From assembly GCA_013388645.1 (NCBI GenBank), contig JACAEV010000165.1:1-58757 (forward strand): a stretch of DNA of 58,757 bases, read 5' to 3'. Shown piece after piece: positions 40,511-48,949 of the stretch. The notes under the pieces were generated by a model. It was not told the origin of the DNA. It saw only the letters and a list, made by a program, of their open reading frames with translations, and made no database searches. A program made the translations under genes and the position numbers. Positions within the stretch are counted from its first letter, which is position 1. The number at the start of each line of letters is the position of its first letter. Source of the stretch: Syntrophaceae bacterium (GTDB lineage: Bacteria > Desulfobacterota > BSN033 > UBA1163).

Positions 40511-42369
40511 AGGGAATGAGATCCGTCTCTTTTTAGTAAAGGAAAGGCCATCCCTTTGATATACTCGTTTTGGAAGTCGGAATGTTTGGCCAGCTCAATA
40601 TATTCAATTTTTTGAGCGATCCGGTTTGCCTCTTCACGCTTTTTTAATGAAAGCAACGCCATCTTTGCTCCTGACCCTGCTGCATTTCCAACGGGTGTAA
40701 TCTTTGTTTTTTTAAAATAGGGGAGCAATCCGATGTGAATCGCGCTTTCAGGTTTTACATAGTTTCCAAAGGCTCCTGCTAAAAAGACTTCATTTATCTC
40801 CATCAGTGGGATTCCTATTGTTCCCGCCAAAATTTGGATCCCTGCCCATATTGCACTTTTTGCTAATTGAAGTTGCCGGACATCTTTTTGGGTGATCAGG
40901 ATATTCTGACCCTGATTACGGTTGCCCTTTTCTTGATAGAGAAGAAACGCTTCTTGGCTATCTGTCCTGATCATACGGCTGGCAAGGTTCCTATTGCCAA
41001 TTTCCTCTTTATTGAGCAACCGACCATCCTGATTAATCATTCTTTCTCTTATCATCTCAGAGATGGCGTCCACCAGGCCTGATCCGCAAATACCTAATGG
41101 GGGCAAGCCATCGATGGTATGAATACGAATTTGCCCCCTACTGTCGATGGCCATCCCATCAATGGCACCACTTGTGCCAGGCATTCCATATTGAATTTGT
41201 CCCCCTTCGAAGGCTGGTCCTGCAGCGCAAGAGGCAGCGACCATTCGATCACAATTCCCCAGCACGATCTCACCATTGGTACCGATATCGATTGCGAGGT
41301 TGACATGCTTGCTCTTGTGGAGTCCGGTGGAGAGGACGACCCCCACGGTATCACTTCCCATAAACCCTGAGATGAGAGGAAGGAGATAGAATTGTCCATC
41401 CGGATGAATGGAGACCCCAATCTCTTTCGCGGGGAATGAAAAAGCTTCTCGAATGGTGGGGGTATAAGGGAAATGGGTAAGGTTCGAAGGGCAAAGACCC
41501 AATAAAAGATGGTGCATGGTAGTATTTCCAACTGCACAAATCTCATAAATCTGTTTGTTCAAAATTCCTGTTTTTTTAGAAACTTCTTGGATGATTTCAT
41601 TCAAGGCACCTATCACTGCGTCCTGAAGTTCCCTCAGCCCATTAGGTGCTGAAGTGGCGTGAAGAATTCGTGACACCACATCGCCACCGAACTTTGTCTG
41701 AGGATTCATTATGGCTGAGAGAGACAACTGGTTTCCCGATGTGAGGTCGTGGAGATATCCAACGATCGTCGTTGTCCCAATGTCGAAAGCCATACCATAG
41801 AGGTGATAACCGGTGCCTGCACCTTTCTCCATATCAAGGCATCGTTGACTCATTAAAATACAGGACAGGCGACCTTCCTTGATGTTCCCATTTTCCGAAA
41901 GCTGTTTGAGAAAGTGTAGGGTAGGATATGATTCCAATCTATTTTTGGATCCCATTTGGGATCGAATTGCTTCCCAACTCAGATCCCTTTTTAAACTTTG
42001 AGAAGAAATCCGGATTTCTTTCTTTTTAACCGATGGATTAAGTTTTAACTCCTTTAAAGAGCCCTCCACTAATATTTTGATCCGACGCTCCATGGAAGTT
42101 TGGGGTATATGTACCTCAGTTGATTTTAAAACTTTGGACTGGCAGGCTAATCGAACTCCTTTCTGAATGTTCTTAGCACCAATGATTTTCATTTCAGATT
42201 CATTCGGAGGTGTGAGACCATCAGCGCAAAGAACCCTGCACTTTCCACATCGGCCGACCCCTCCGCATTCATTCCTAAGATGAATTCCTGCGGAAGCAAG
42301 AGCGGATAAGAGATTTGTTCCCTTGGGGACGTTCAGGTCCTTTTCAAAAGATTGAATCCTCAATCTCAT
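40507..42369 (-). CDS. Reductive activator of corrinoid proteins (RACo-like), with [2Fe-2S] domain
   Basis: 620 residues. Residues 1-~90 form a plant-type [2Fe-2S] ferredoxin domain (CGGVGRCGKCRVLC then ACQSKV). A linker follows, then a large ASKHA-type domain (AFDIGTTTIVGYLHDL, LAIDIGTNGEIVLG, AGPAFEGGQIQYGMPG, EVFLAGAFGNYVKPESAIHI). RACo-type proteins use ATP to reduce inactive Co(II) corrinoids back to Co(I). It is encoded with its likely client, the corrinoid protein at 39866-40510. Confidence 0.92.
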   Translation of the reverse strand: MRLRIQSFEKDLNVPKGTNLLSALASAGIHLRNECGGVGRCGKCRVLCADGLTPPNESEMKIIGAKNIQKGVRLACQSKVLKSTEVHIPQTSMERRIKILVEGSLKELKLNPSVKKKEIRISSQSLKRDLSWEAIRSQMGSKNRLESYPTLHFLKQLSENGNIKEGRLSCILMSQRCLDMEKGAGTGYHLYGMAFDIGTTTIVGYLHDLTSGNQLSLSAIMNPQTKFGGDVVSRILHATSAPNGLRELQDAVIGALNEIIQEVSKKTGILNKQIYEICAVGNTTMHHLLLGLCPSNLTHFPYTPTIREAFSFPAKEIGVSIHPDGQFYLLPLISGFMGSDTVGVVLSTGLHKSKHVNLAIDIGTNGEIVLGNCDRMVAASCAAGPAFEGGQIQYGMPGTSGAIDGMAIDSRGQIRIHTIDGLPPLGICGSGLVDAISEMIRERMINQDGRLLNKEEIGNRNLASRMIRTDSQEAFLLYQEKGNRNQGQNILITQKDVRQLQLAKSAIWAGIQILAGTIGIPLMEINEVFLAGAFGNYVKPESAIHIGLLPYFKKTKITPVGNAAGSGAKMALLSLKKREEANRIAQKIEYIELAKHSDFQNEYIKGMAFPLLKRDGSHSL

Positions 42370-42440
42370 GGGTGAGTTTTAAATGATCATTTGCAAAAGA
42401 CAAAATTTTGAAAATTAATATAGCAGAAGTTCCCAAATAT

Positions 42441-42468
42441 GAAAAGGGGGGAGTATTTCATCCCCCCC
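42441..42468 (-). terminator. Intrinsic terminator after the MFS transporter gene
   Basis: The minus strand reads GGGGGGATGAAATACTCCCC plus CC followed by TTTTC. This is a seven-base-pair stem (42446-42452 with 42461-42467) with an 8-base loop, lying between the MFS gene end and the RACo gene start. Confidence 0.6.
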
Positions 42469-42510
42469 TCAAATTAAAGTGAAGATAAGGTGCTATCCTT
42501 TCTAATGATT

Positions 42511-43878
42511 TTAGAGATATTTTCCTGGAGGTGGTTTATACGACCAGAGGCCGAAGCAGATGGCAGAGGAAAGAAAGGCAGCAATGATCCAAAACCAGAA
42601 GGCTGCCCCCCATCCCCAGGCATCGGTCAGCACGCCGCTGAAAACCCCTGCCATGCCGGCACCGATGTAACCGAAGAAATCGATGAAACCGGCTGCTGAG
42701 CCTGCAGCTTTACGGGTTCCGAAATCCATGGGCACCGCTCCGATGAGGATGACCTGAGTACCCAGAACACAGAAGCCGATCAATCCCAAAACGATAAAGC
42801 CCAACAGCCACGCATCTTTCGGGACGCCATAGTAGAAAAAAATAGCCAGAAATCCCAAGGCACCCATAAGTAGCGCCGAGATTGGGGCTCTTCGAGATTG
42901 GAAGAACTTGTCGCTTGCCCAACCCGAAAAGATGGCTCCGGCAATCCCGAAAAGAGGGATGGCGACAACTTTATAGGCCGTTTTGTCAATGGCCGCTTTC
43001 TGAACTTCGAAGAGGTAGGTGGGGGCCCAGAGGAGAAATCCATACCGGATGATGTCGACAAAGAAGAAGGCCCATGAAACAGCCCAGACCCTCGGGTTTC
43101 CTACAGTTTGCTTCAGTGTGAAAGCGAATCCGGCGTGTTCCTCCTTCTCCGTTTTCGGCTTGATCGTAGCTTTGATCTGTTCTATGGTCATCCCCGAAAA
43201 CTCACCATACCGCTCATAAACCTCGATGGGTGGGAGATTAACCTCTTCCGGCCTGTTCTTAAGGAAGAGGAGCGGGAGGAAACCGATCACTGCAAAAATT
43301 AAGGCGGGGATCCAAAACCCTGCCCGCCAACCGTAGCTGGCGATGACGCTTCCTGCCAGAAGCCAGGACAAGGTGTTCCCCACTTGATAACAGGCCCCAT
43401 AGTATCCCATCCGTTTTCCACGGGCTTTGGGAGGAAACCATTGGGAAAGGGTCTTGATACAGTTGGACCAGCCGCCTGCCTGGAAGAACCCGTTTAGGGT
43501 CCAGACAACACCCATCAGGAAGATTCCTACTGCCGCAATAGGCCCCATCAGAAAGTTCATCAGGGCGGAGAGAATGATCACGGTGAAGAGATAGTGTTTC
43601 GATGAGAATCGTTCCGCAAATTGACCGTGGATGAACTGCCCCGCCGCATATGCCCAAAAGAGAGCTGTTCCGATCGCTCCCAGTTGGGTTTTTGACCAGC
43701 CGAATTCCTTCATGATCCCCGGAATGGCGATGGAAAAATTGACCCGACAGAGGTAAAACGCTCCGTAAGTGATCCAGAGGATAATGAAGACCTGGTTACG
43801 CCAACGGTTATAGTCTTTGTCCCAAAACTCCCACTGAGCTCTTTCCTCTTTCTTCAATCCTGAATAATCCCGCTCCAT
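42511..43878 (-). CDS. MFS transporter, OPA (GlpT/UhpT)-like
   Basis: 455 residues with 12 predicted membrane helices. Family features are WITYGAFYLCRVNFSIAIPG in helix 1, GWSKTQLGAIGTALFWAYAAGQFIHGQ, GWSNCIKTLSQWFPPKARGK and the matching second half. The general set-up is that of the organophosphate:phosphate antiporter group, but the substrate cannot be inferred from motifs. Being inside the methyltransfer island, between the methyltetrahydrofolate methyltransferase gene and the activator gene, it may import the methylated substrate. A terminator follows it. Confidence 0.87.
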   Translation of the reverse strand: MERDYSGLKKEERAQWEFWDKDYNRWRNQVFIILWITYGAFYLCRVNFSIAIPGIMKEFGWSKTQLGAIGTALFWAYAAGQFIHGQFAERFSSKHYLFTVIILSALMNFLMGPIAAVGIFLMGVVWTLNGFFQAGGWSNCIKTLSQWFPPKARGKRMGYYGACYQVGNTLSWLLAGSVIASYGWRAGFWIPALIFAVIGFLPLLFLKNRPEEVNLPPIEVYERYGEFSGMTIEQIKATIKPKTEKEEHAGFAFTLKQTVGNPRVWAVSWAFFFVDIIRYGFLLWAPTYLFEVQKAAIDKTAYKVVAIPLFGIAGAIFSGWASDKFFQSRRAPISALLMGALGFLAIFFYYGVPKDAWLLGFIVLGLIGFCVLGTQVILIGAVPMDFGTRKAAGSAAGFIDFFGYIGAGMAGVFSGVLTDAWGWGAAFWFWIIAAFLSSAICFGLWSYKPPPGKYL

Positions 43879-43916
43879 AATTCCCCTCCTTCATTTTTAA
43901 TTTTGATTCGATTGAT

Positions 43917-44717
43917 CTATCCCAATTTTCCATTTCTAAAGGCCTCGATGTATCTTAGACAAAAGGGATCCTTGTTCAAAAAGGCCTCGGTACTATGAAC
44001 CAGCGCCATCAGATTCTTATCCATTGGGTTGAGGATAGCTGCATCCAGCCCGGCTTCAAGAGACAGGACGAGAAAAGACTGATTAATCAAGGTCCTTTTC
44101 GGAAGTCCGAAGGAGATATTACTAAGTCCGGAGACCGTCCTGACTTCTGGAAATAGTCGTTTGATCTCTTTGAGGGTGTTGATGAAGAGGAGACCATTTT
44201 GGGTATTTGATGAGATGGGAAGGACCAAAGGGTCGAAATAAAGTCGGCTGGCAACAATTCCCTCCTTGGCAACGCCTTCGATGATTCGCTCCGCGACCTT
44301 GATCCTTTCGGTAACGGTCGAAGGAATTCCCTTTCGATCTGATGGTAAGGCAATGAGGTCACATCCGAACTGTTTGGCCACGGGGAGAATCTCCTTCCAT
44401 CGATCTATATCTCCACTGATCGAATTGATAATCGCTTTTCCATGATGTAACCTTAAAGCCCTTTCCAGAACGAGTCCATGGGCTGTATCGATGCAGAGGG
44501 GAAGCCCGGTGGCCCTCTGTATCAAGGGGACCATCCATTCCAAGTCCGCTGCTTCCTCTTCCGGCGAGACTCGAAGGCCTGAATTCACCTCCAAATAATC
44601 GGCTCCGCCGAGTTTTTGGTTTTGGGCAAGATTCTCGATTAAGGATTCATTTCGTACGAGAACTGCCTCCTTGACATCTTTGATCGAGGTATTAATCTTT
44701 TCTCCGATAATGAGCAT
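43917..44717 (-). CDS. Methyltetrahydrofolate methyltransferase (MtrH/AcsE-like)
   Basis: 266 residues with a TIM-barrel pterin-binding domain: LIIGEKINTSIKDVKEA at the start, GGADYLEVNSG, LPLCIDTAHGLVLERAL, IINSISGD, LYFDPLVLPIS, TVSGLSNISFGLP and NPMDKNL. This is the AcsE/MeTr or MtrH group that moves methyl groups between a corrinoid protein and tetrahydrofolate (or an analogue). With the UroD-like methyltransferase and corrinoid protein it would feed the methyl group into C1 metabolism. Confidence 0.9.
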   Translation of the reverse strand: MLIIGEKINTSIKDVKEAVLVRNESLIENLAQNQKLGGADYLEVNSGLRVSPEEEAADLEWMVPLIQRATGLPLCIDTAHGLVLERALRLHHGKAIINSISGDIDRWKEILPVAKQFGCDLIALPSDRKGIPSTVTERIKVAERIIEGVAKEGIVASRLYFDPLVLPISSNTQNGLLFINTLKEIKRLFPEVRTVSGLSNISFGLPKRTLINQSFLVLSLEAGLDAAILNPMDKNLMALVHSTEAFLNKDPFCLRYIEAFRNGKLG

Positions 44718-44738
44718 GGCGTATTCTTTTTATCCAAT

Positions 44739-45899
44739 TTAATATTTTCCGTACTCATGATAGGCTTCAAAAAGGGCCACCACGTTTTCAATAGGAGTAT
44801 CCACCTGGATATTATGAGCCGTGCAGATGATGTATCCCCCTCCTTTCTTTGCCGAATCAATGGCATATTTGACCATTGAACGAACATCCTCGGGCTTCCC
44901 GAGGGGTAAGATGTGCTGGATGTCCATCCCTCCCTGGAAGGCAAGGTGTTTACCGAATTCCTGTTTTAATCGCTTGATATCCATGTTGGTTGCTTTGGGT
45001 TGGAGAGACTGGAGGATGTCGAGACCACATTCAATGAAGTCTGGGATGAGCTTATAAACATCACCGCAGGTGTGATACATGACTGGGATTCCGTACTGGT
45101 GGGCGATGTCGATATAGGTCTTAAATCCCTTTTTAAAAAATCGCCTCCAAGCGTCCAGGCTGAGTAAAGGTCCAGTCTGACCGCCCATATCATCTCCCAT
45201 CATGAAGATGTCGATCTCCCCATCGGCTGCTTTAAAAACACGATGATTATATTCGATGAAATATTGGATAATATGATCCCGGATCGCTTCAATGATTTTG
45301 GGATTTAGGGCCAAATCGATGAACGTTTGCTGGATTCCCCTGAGATACATGATCGGTTTTAACTGAGCAGTCCGATCCAGACGGTCTCCAACATTGATGA
45401 CACAGTAATGGGGATGATAGACCTTACATTCAGCCTTGAGCTTGGAATAATCCCACCAATCTGCGCTGGCCCAATGATCGTACTTCTCAATCTCTTCGAT
45501 TGTTTTTAGCTTTTCGAGGGGGGATTCAGCCACTTCTGAAAAACTGCCCTGATGAGGAGTGCCTTTTCCATATACCACGGTTTTTCGCTTAACTCCCCAG
45601 AGATCCTCGACGGTTCCATCAGGATGTTTTTTGAAGGTTTGGCCCACATAGCTCGGCCCGTAGTTATTTCGGAAATCAACCCCTAAAAAGTCGAGGAGTT
45701 CGTCATAGTCGTCGCATCCGAAATATTCCATGGTCTTGCTTTTGATCTCCGGCACCATCCAATTATCAATAGGAATCCGGTCGGGTTCCTGGTGTTTCAC
45801 TGCCATCAACGCCCTGTCCCGACAGGTCATCCTCTCGTTTTTGGCTCGAAGTTCATTGATTCGAGATCTTCTTTCCTGAAATATCTTATCGTCTTTCAT
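44739..45899 (-). CDS. UroD-family corrinoid methyltransferase (MtaA/MtbA-like)
   Basis: 386 residues. The uroporphyrinogen decarboxylase fold is used by substrate or coenzyme methyltransferases. It opens with CRDRALMAVKHQEPDRIPID. The zinc-binding set is YHTCGDVYKLIPDF and, near the C-terminus, YIICTAHNIQVDTP, as in MtaA-like enzymes. True HemE lacks this zinc site and has an Arg-rich start. It probably transfers a methyl group from an uncharacterised methoxy, methylamine or methylthiol compound to the corrinoid protein encoded 33 bases upstream. Confidence 0.88.
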   Translation of the reverse strand: MKDDKIFQERRSRINELRAKNERMTCRDRALMAVKHQEPDRIPIDNWMVPEIKSKTMEYFGCDDYDELLDFLGVDFRNNYGPSYVGQTFKKHPDGTVEDLWGVKRKTVVYGKGTPHQGSFSEVAESPLEKLKTIEEIEKYDHWASADWWDYSKLKAECKVYHPHYCVINVGDRLDRTAQLKPIMYLRGIQQTFIDLALNPKIIEAIRDHIIQYFIEYNHRVFKAADGEIDIFMMGDDMGGQTGPLLSLDAWRRFFKKGFKTYIDIAHQYGIPVMYHTCGDVYKLIPDFIECGLDILQSLQPKATNMDIKRLKQEFGKHLAFQGGMDIQHILPLGKPEDVRSMVKYAIDSAKKGGGYIICTAHNIQVDTPIENVVALFEAYHEYGKY

Positions 45900-45932
45900 A
45901 GATCCCTCTCTCCTTTCGCTTTAGGTTGCCAT

Positions 45933-46568
45933 TCATTTGCCCAACCAGCCCATCACCTTTTTGACGCCAGAGGGTGGATCGGGAGCGTAACCGTCTGCAC
46001 CAATTAAGTCCGCAAAATTCTGGTCGATTGGTGCCCCGCCGATGATGATCTTTACCTTGTTGCGCAGTTTCTTCTGTTTGAGCATCTGGATGACATCCTT
46101 CATAGCAAGACGGGTTGGAGTATAGAGGCAAGAGAGGGCAAGGACGTCGGGTTTTTCCTTTTCAACGGCATCCACAAATCTCTCCGCAGCCACATCGAGT
46201 CCCAGATCTGTGACCTGAAAGCCGGATCCTGTAAATACCATTGAGACAATATTTTTCCCCACATCGTGAACATCCCCGGCGACGGTCCCGATGACCATCT
46301 TCCCTACCGGAGGAACATCGCTCTTTTCGAGGTGAGGTTTTAGCAGAGTCAGGGCTTCTTTCATGGCCATGCCCGCTAACATGAGTTCCGGCACAAAAAT
46401 TTCCTGAGATTCATAAAGTTTACCGATAGTGTCCAACCCTTTGATGAGAGCTTTGTTTAGGATATCCTCAGGAGAAATCTTCTGATCAAGAGCCTTTTGG
46501 GTTAATTCCTTCACCTCATTGAGGCTCCTCTTGACCAATGCGTCTTCAATGCTTTTTAAGATTTCCAT
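45933..46568 (-). CDS. Corrinoid (B12-binding) methyl-carrier protein, copy 1
   Basis: 211 residues. Cap domain residues ~1-85 (IFVPELMLAGMAMKEALTLL) precede a B12 domain with GTVAGDVHDVGKNIV (H101, the lower cobalt ligand), ALSCLYTPTRLAMKDVIQML and IIIGGAPIDQNFADLIGADGY. It is the first gene of the island and is followed by the UroD-like methyltransferase gene, the standard pairing of a substrate methyltransferase with its carrier. Confidence 0.93.
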   Translation of the reverse strand: MEILKSIEDALVKRSLNEVKELTQKALDQKISPEDILNKALIKGLDTIGKLYESQEIFVPELMLAGMAMKEALTLLKPHLEKSDVPPVGKMVIGTVAGDVHDVGKNIVSMVFTGSGFQVTDLGLDVAAERFVDAVEKEKPDVLALSCLYTPTRLAMKDVIQMLKQKKLRNKVKIIIGGAPIDQNFADLIGADGYAPDPPSGVKKVMGWLGK

Positions 46569-46622
46569 ATTCCCCCCTTATAGTGATCAACTGGTTTTTT
46601 GTAGGCCAGATAGATTGAGGAT

Positions 46623-47009
46623 TTATGGGGTCATGACTGCTTGCATAAAGTCGATCCATTTTTCAATCTTTTTCAAGTCGTCCTTACTGAGGTTGGCATG
46701 GGGCTTTCCTTCCATTACTTTGAGGACCTGGTTCCATTCTTCAGCGGATCTCTTCTTGGAAAAGAGGCGATCGAGGCTGTGGCACTTGGAGCATTTCTCC
46801 ACAAAGGTCTTTTTCATTTTCTTGTCGCTGAGGTTCACCTTGATGGAGTGACATTTAATACATTTTTCAAGGAATGGGGTCATTTCCTTTTTATGAAGTT
46901 TCATGAAGGGATCTTCTTCTTTTGTTTGGGCCTGGAGGGAAGTGACTGAGTAGAAGAAGACAAACAAAAATCCGAACATCAGTATTATCACTAAAGCATT
47001 TTTTTTCAT
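46623..47009 (-). CDS. Small periplasmic diheme c-type cytochrome
   Basis: 128 residues. A signal peptide (ALVIILMFGFLFVFFYSVTSLQAQ) is followed by two haem motifs, CIKCH (~50) and CSKCH (~75). The rest is Lys-rich helix with SAEEWNQVLKVMEGK, as in cytochrome c domains of respiratory electron carriers. The ribosome-binding site is AAGGAGGT. A TGTATACA palindrome lies about 32 bases before the ATG, suggesting control by the same GntR-type regulator as the iron-sulfur operon. Confidence 0.85.
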   Translation of the reverse strand: MKKNALVIILMFGFLFVFFYSVTSLQAQTKEEDPFMKLHKKEMTPFLEKCIKCHSIKVNLSDKKMKKTFVEKCSKCHSLDRLFSKKRSAEEWNQVLKVMEGKPHANLSKDDLKKIEKWIDFMQAVMTP

Positions 47010-47040
47010 TTGAACTACCTCCTTGTCATTTTTTAGTATC

Positions 47041-47048
47041 TGTATACA
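47041..47048. promoter_or_regulatory. Operator-like TGTATACA palindrome before cytochrome gene
   Basis: TGTATACA within CTGTATACAAAG is an 8-base core identical to the larger palindrome at 35472-35485. Eight bases can occur by chance. Confidence 0.35.
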
Positions 47049-47149
47049 AAGCCATTTTTTTTGTCTATGGCAATATTGCTAAAATCATGAATTTTTTGCT
47101 ATAAAATTTGGGTAGAATGAAAAAGAGGGTATTTTGGAGAGGGATCCGT

Positions 47150-47641
47150 TCATCCCTGGCCGCATTCTGAAGGATCGCCCATCAGTTTGGATAAAGCATG
47201 AGGAAGGGCGGGCAGGATGACACTGAGATTTTCTTTTACACCTTTTGGGCTTCCAGGCAAATTCACAATCAAGCTCGAACCCCGAATTCCTGTGATAGCC
47301 CTGGAGATCATGGCATGAGGGGTCTTTTTTAAACTCTCAGCCCTCATCGCTTCAGAAAATCCAGGGACTTCTTTTTGAATGACCTCGAGTGTTGCATCCG
47401 GTGTCACGTCTCGCGGGCTCAAACCCGTTCCTCCTGTGGTGAGGATGAGGTCCGCCTTTAACTGGTCAGAACTCTTTTTCAAAGCCTCCATGATTTTCTC
47501 TTTCTCATCCGGAATGATTTCATAGTGAATTACTTCCGCAGGCAATCCCTTCACCATCTCTCGAATGAGCGGGCCACTCGAATCTTCTCGCTCACCCTTG
47601 GAACCTCGATCACTGATGGTTAAGATGACAACTTTGAACAT
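47150..47641 (-). CDS. mogA: MogA/MoaB-type molybdopterin adenylyltransferase
   Basis: 163 residues from ATG 47641 (GAGGT upstream); a frame starting at 47665 adds 8 residues. Motifs are VVILTISDRGSKGEREDSSG at the start, LILTTGGTGLSPRDVTPDAT with the MPT-binding GGTG, and SLIVNLPGSPKGVKENL. It activates molybdopterin by adenylation before metal insertion. It belongs to the moaA-moaC-MOSC group on the same strand. Confidence 0.92.
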   Translation of the reverse strand: MFKVVILTISDRGSKGEREDSSGPLIREMVKGLPAEVIHYEIIPDEKEKIMEALKKSSDQLKADLILTTGGTGLSPRDVTPDATLEVIQKEVPGFSEAMRAESLKKTPHAMISRAITGIRGSSLIVNLPGSPKGVKENLSVILPALPHALSKLMGDPSECGQG

Positions 47642-47647
47642 ATATAC

Positions 47648-47830
47648 CTCAGTTATAAAATCCAATAACCAAATTCCAAGCTCCCAATAAGTTCCAATTA
47701 CTCAATATCCAATAACCAAAACAAATTGAAAATTTACAAAACTGGGTCATTGAAATTTTGGTTATTATTTGGTGCTTGGTTATTGGTCATTGATCATTGA
47801 CAAGTGACCATTGGTTACTGGTCAATGATT
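47648..47830. repeat. Heptamer element with CCAATAA and GGTTATT inverted arms
   Basis: The left arm (47653-47725) is built from CCAATAA, CCAAATT, CCAAGCT and like units. The right arm (47757-47828) has GGTTATT GGTCATT GATCATT GACAAGT GACCATT GGTTACT GGTCAAT. Both have period 7 and are inverted to each other. The right arm reaches the stop codon of the MOSC gene (protein end IIIDQ). Confidence 0.7.
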
Positions 47831-48264
47831 ATTTCATCTCCCACTTTTACCATGCCTTCATTTATTACTTCAGCAAAGATCCCTTCTTTGGGCATCACAC
47901 AATCCCCTGCCTGGTAATAGATGGCACACCGTTCATGACACTCTTTTCCGATTTGAGTCACGCGCAGAATGACAGAATTTCCAATATGGATTTCTGCCCC
48001 GATGGGAAGATGAACGAGATCAATGCCTTCTGTTGTAAGATTTTCTGCAAAATCGCCATACCCAACACTTAACCCCTTCCTTCTCATTTTCTCAATGGAT
48101 TCGTTTGCCAAAAGACTGACCTGGCGATGCCAGGGACCTCCATGGGCATCACCCTTTAAGCCAACGTCTTTCAGGAGAGCGCAGGATCGAATATTGGTCT
48201 TCTTCGTCCCCTTGTCTTCGCTGATATTAACCGCAAGTACTTTACCTTTCTGCATCGATTTCAT
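47815..48264 (-). CDS. MOSC-domain protein
   Basis: 149 residues. The single MOSC domain has KDVGLKGDAHGGPWHRQVSL, YGDFAENLTTEGIDL, LPIGAEIHIGNSVILRVTQ and the catalytic-type Cys in GKECHERCAIY, ending with GMVKVGDEI. MOSC domains handle the sulfur of molybdenum cofactor or bind molybdopterin; the short stand-alone type is common next to mogA/moaC. Three to four of its last codons overlap a heptamer element. Confidence 0.9.
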   Translation of the reverse strand: MKSMQKGKVLAVNISEDKGTKKTNIRSCALLKDVGLKGDAHGGPWHRQVSLLANESIEKMRRKGLSVGYGDFAENLTTEGIDLVHLPIGAEIHIGNSVILRVTQIGKECHERCAIYYQAGDCVMPKEGIFAEVINEGMVKVGDEIIIDQ

Positions 48265-48289
48265 TATAATCTCCCTACAGGATGGACTG

Positions 48290-48380
48290 GGTGGTTTGTA
48301 GCTCAGGGCTTTAGCCCTGATTCATCAGCCCTAAAGGGCTGAGTACCACGCTATGCGTTATGCTCTATGCCCTCTGCGAA
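48290..48380. repeat. GGGCT palindrome and GTTATGC/TCTATGC heptamers
   Basis: 48303-48343 is a nested dyad (CAGGGCTTTAGCCCTG, then CAGCCCTAAAGGGCTG). 48346-48380 carries GCTATGC GTTATGC TCTATGC CCTCTGC, period 7, and enters the 3' end of moaC. Confidence 0.65.
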
Positions 48381-48849
48381 GTTGGTACGTTCCACTTTTT
48401 CCCCCTGCTTTTTTGACGAGATGAATATTGGAAAGCACCATCCCCCGATCAATCGCTTTGCACATGTCATAGATGGTCAAGCCAGCGGTGGCCACAGCAA
48501 CGAATCCTTCCATCTCCACACCTGTTTGTGCCTTAATCCTGACTTTTGCCTCAATATCAATCCTGCTCTCTTTTTTAAAAGGATAAAAATTGACCTCCAC
48601 ATGGGAAAGATTGAGTGGGTGACACATGGGAATGATTTCTGATGTCCTTTTGGCTGCCATGATTCCAGCCACTTTGGCGACCGCCAGCACATCACCCTTT
48701 GCAATCTGGCCTGACATTATCCTCCTGAAGGTCTTCGGATTCATCAAGACAGACCCTCGAACCACAGCTTCTCTCAAGGTCTCTTTTTTTTGGCTGACAT
48801 CCACCATCTTTGCCAGCCCTTTTTTATCGAAATGAGTAAGCCTTGCCAT
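48358..48849 (-). CDS. moaC: Cyclic pyranopterin monophosphate synthase MoaC
   Basis: 163 residues. The start is LTHFDKKGLAKMVDVSQKKE; active-site motifs are IPMCHPL and GVEMEGFVAVATAGLTIYDM, with CKAIDRGM and the GGKSG end. It converts the MoaA product to cPMP. The usual family C-terminus (KSGxf) is replaced by TYQLRRGHRA, read from a heptamer repeat, without harm to known catalytic residues. MoaA is encoded upstream. Confidence 0.95.
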   Translation of the reverse strand: MARLTHFDKKGLAKMVDVSQKKETLREAVVRGSVLMNPKTFRRIMSGQIAKGDVLAVAKVAGIMAAKRTSEIIPMCHPLNLSHVEVNFYPFKKESRIDIEAKVRIKAQTGVEMEGFVAVATAGLTIYDMCKAIDRGMVLSNIHLVKKAGGKSGTYQLRRGHRA

Positions 48850-48871
48850 AGCACCTCCTTAGACAATGACC

Positions 48872-48946
48872 TATTCTTCGTCAGGCGTGAGGCGTAAAGA
48901 GCAAGGTGTTTACTCCTAACCCCTTGCGCCTTGCACCTTACGGATT
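48872..48946. repeat. GTGAGGC/CCTTGCG heptamer inverted arms
   Basis: The left arm (48876-48902) is CAGGC GTGAGGC GTAAAGA GCAAGGT. The right arm (48917-48946) is CCCCTTGC GCCTTGC ACCTTAC. Period 7, inverted, filling the moaA-moaC gap. Confidence 0.6.
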
Positions 48947-48949
48947 TAG

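Noticed and set aside
44739-45899. Uroporphyrinogen decarboxylase HemE
   Set aside because: Zinc-binding HTCGD and CTAH motifs and the corrinoid neighbours indicate a methyltransferase of the MtaA-like group.
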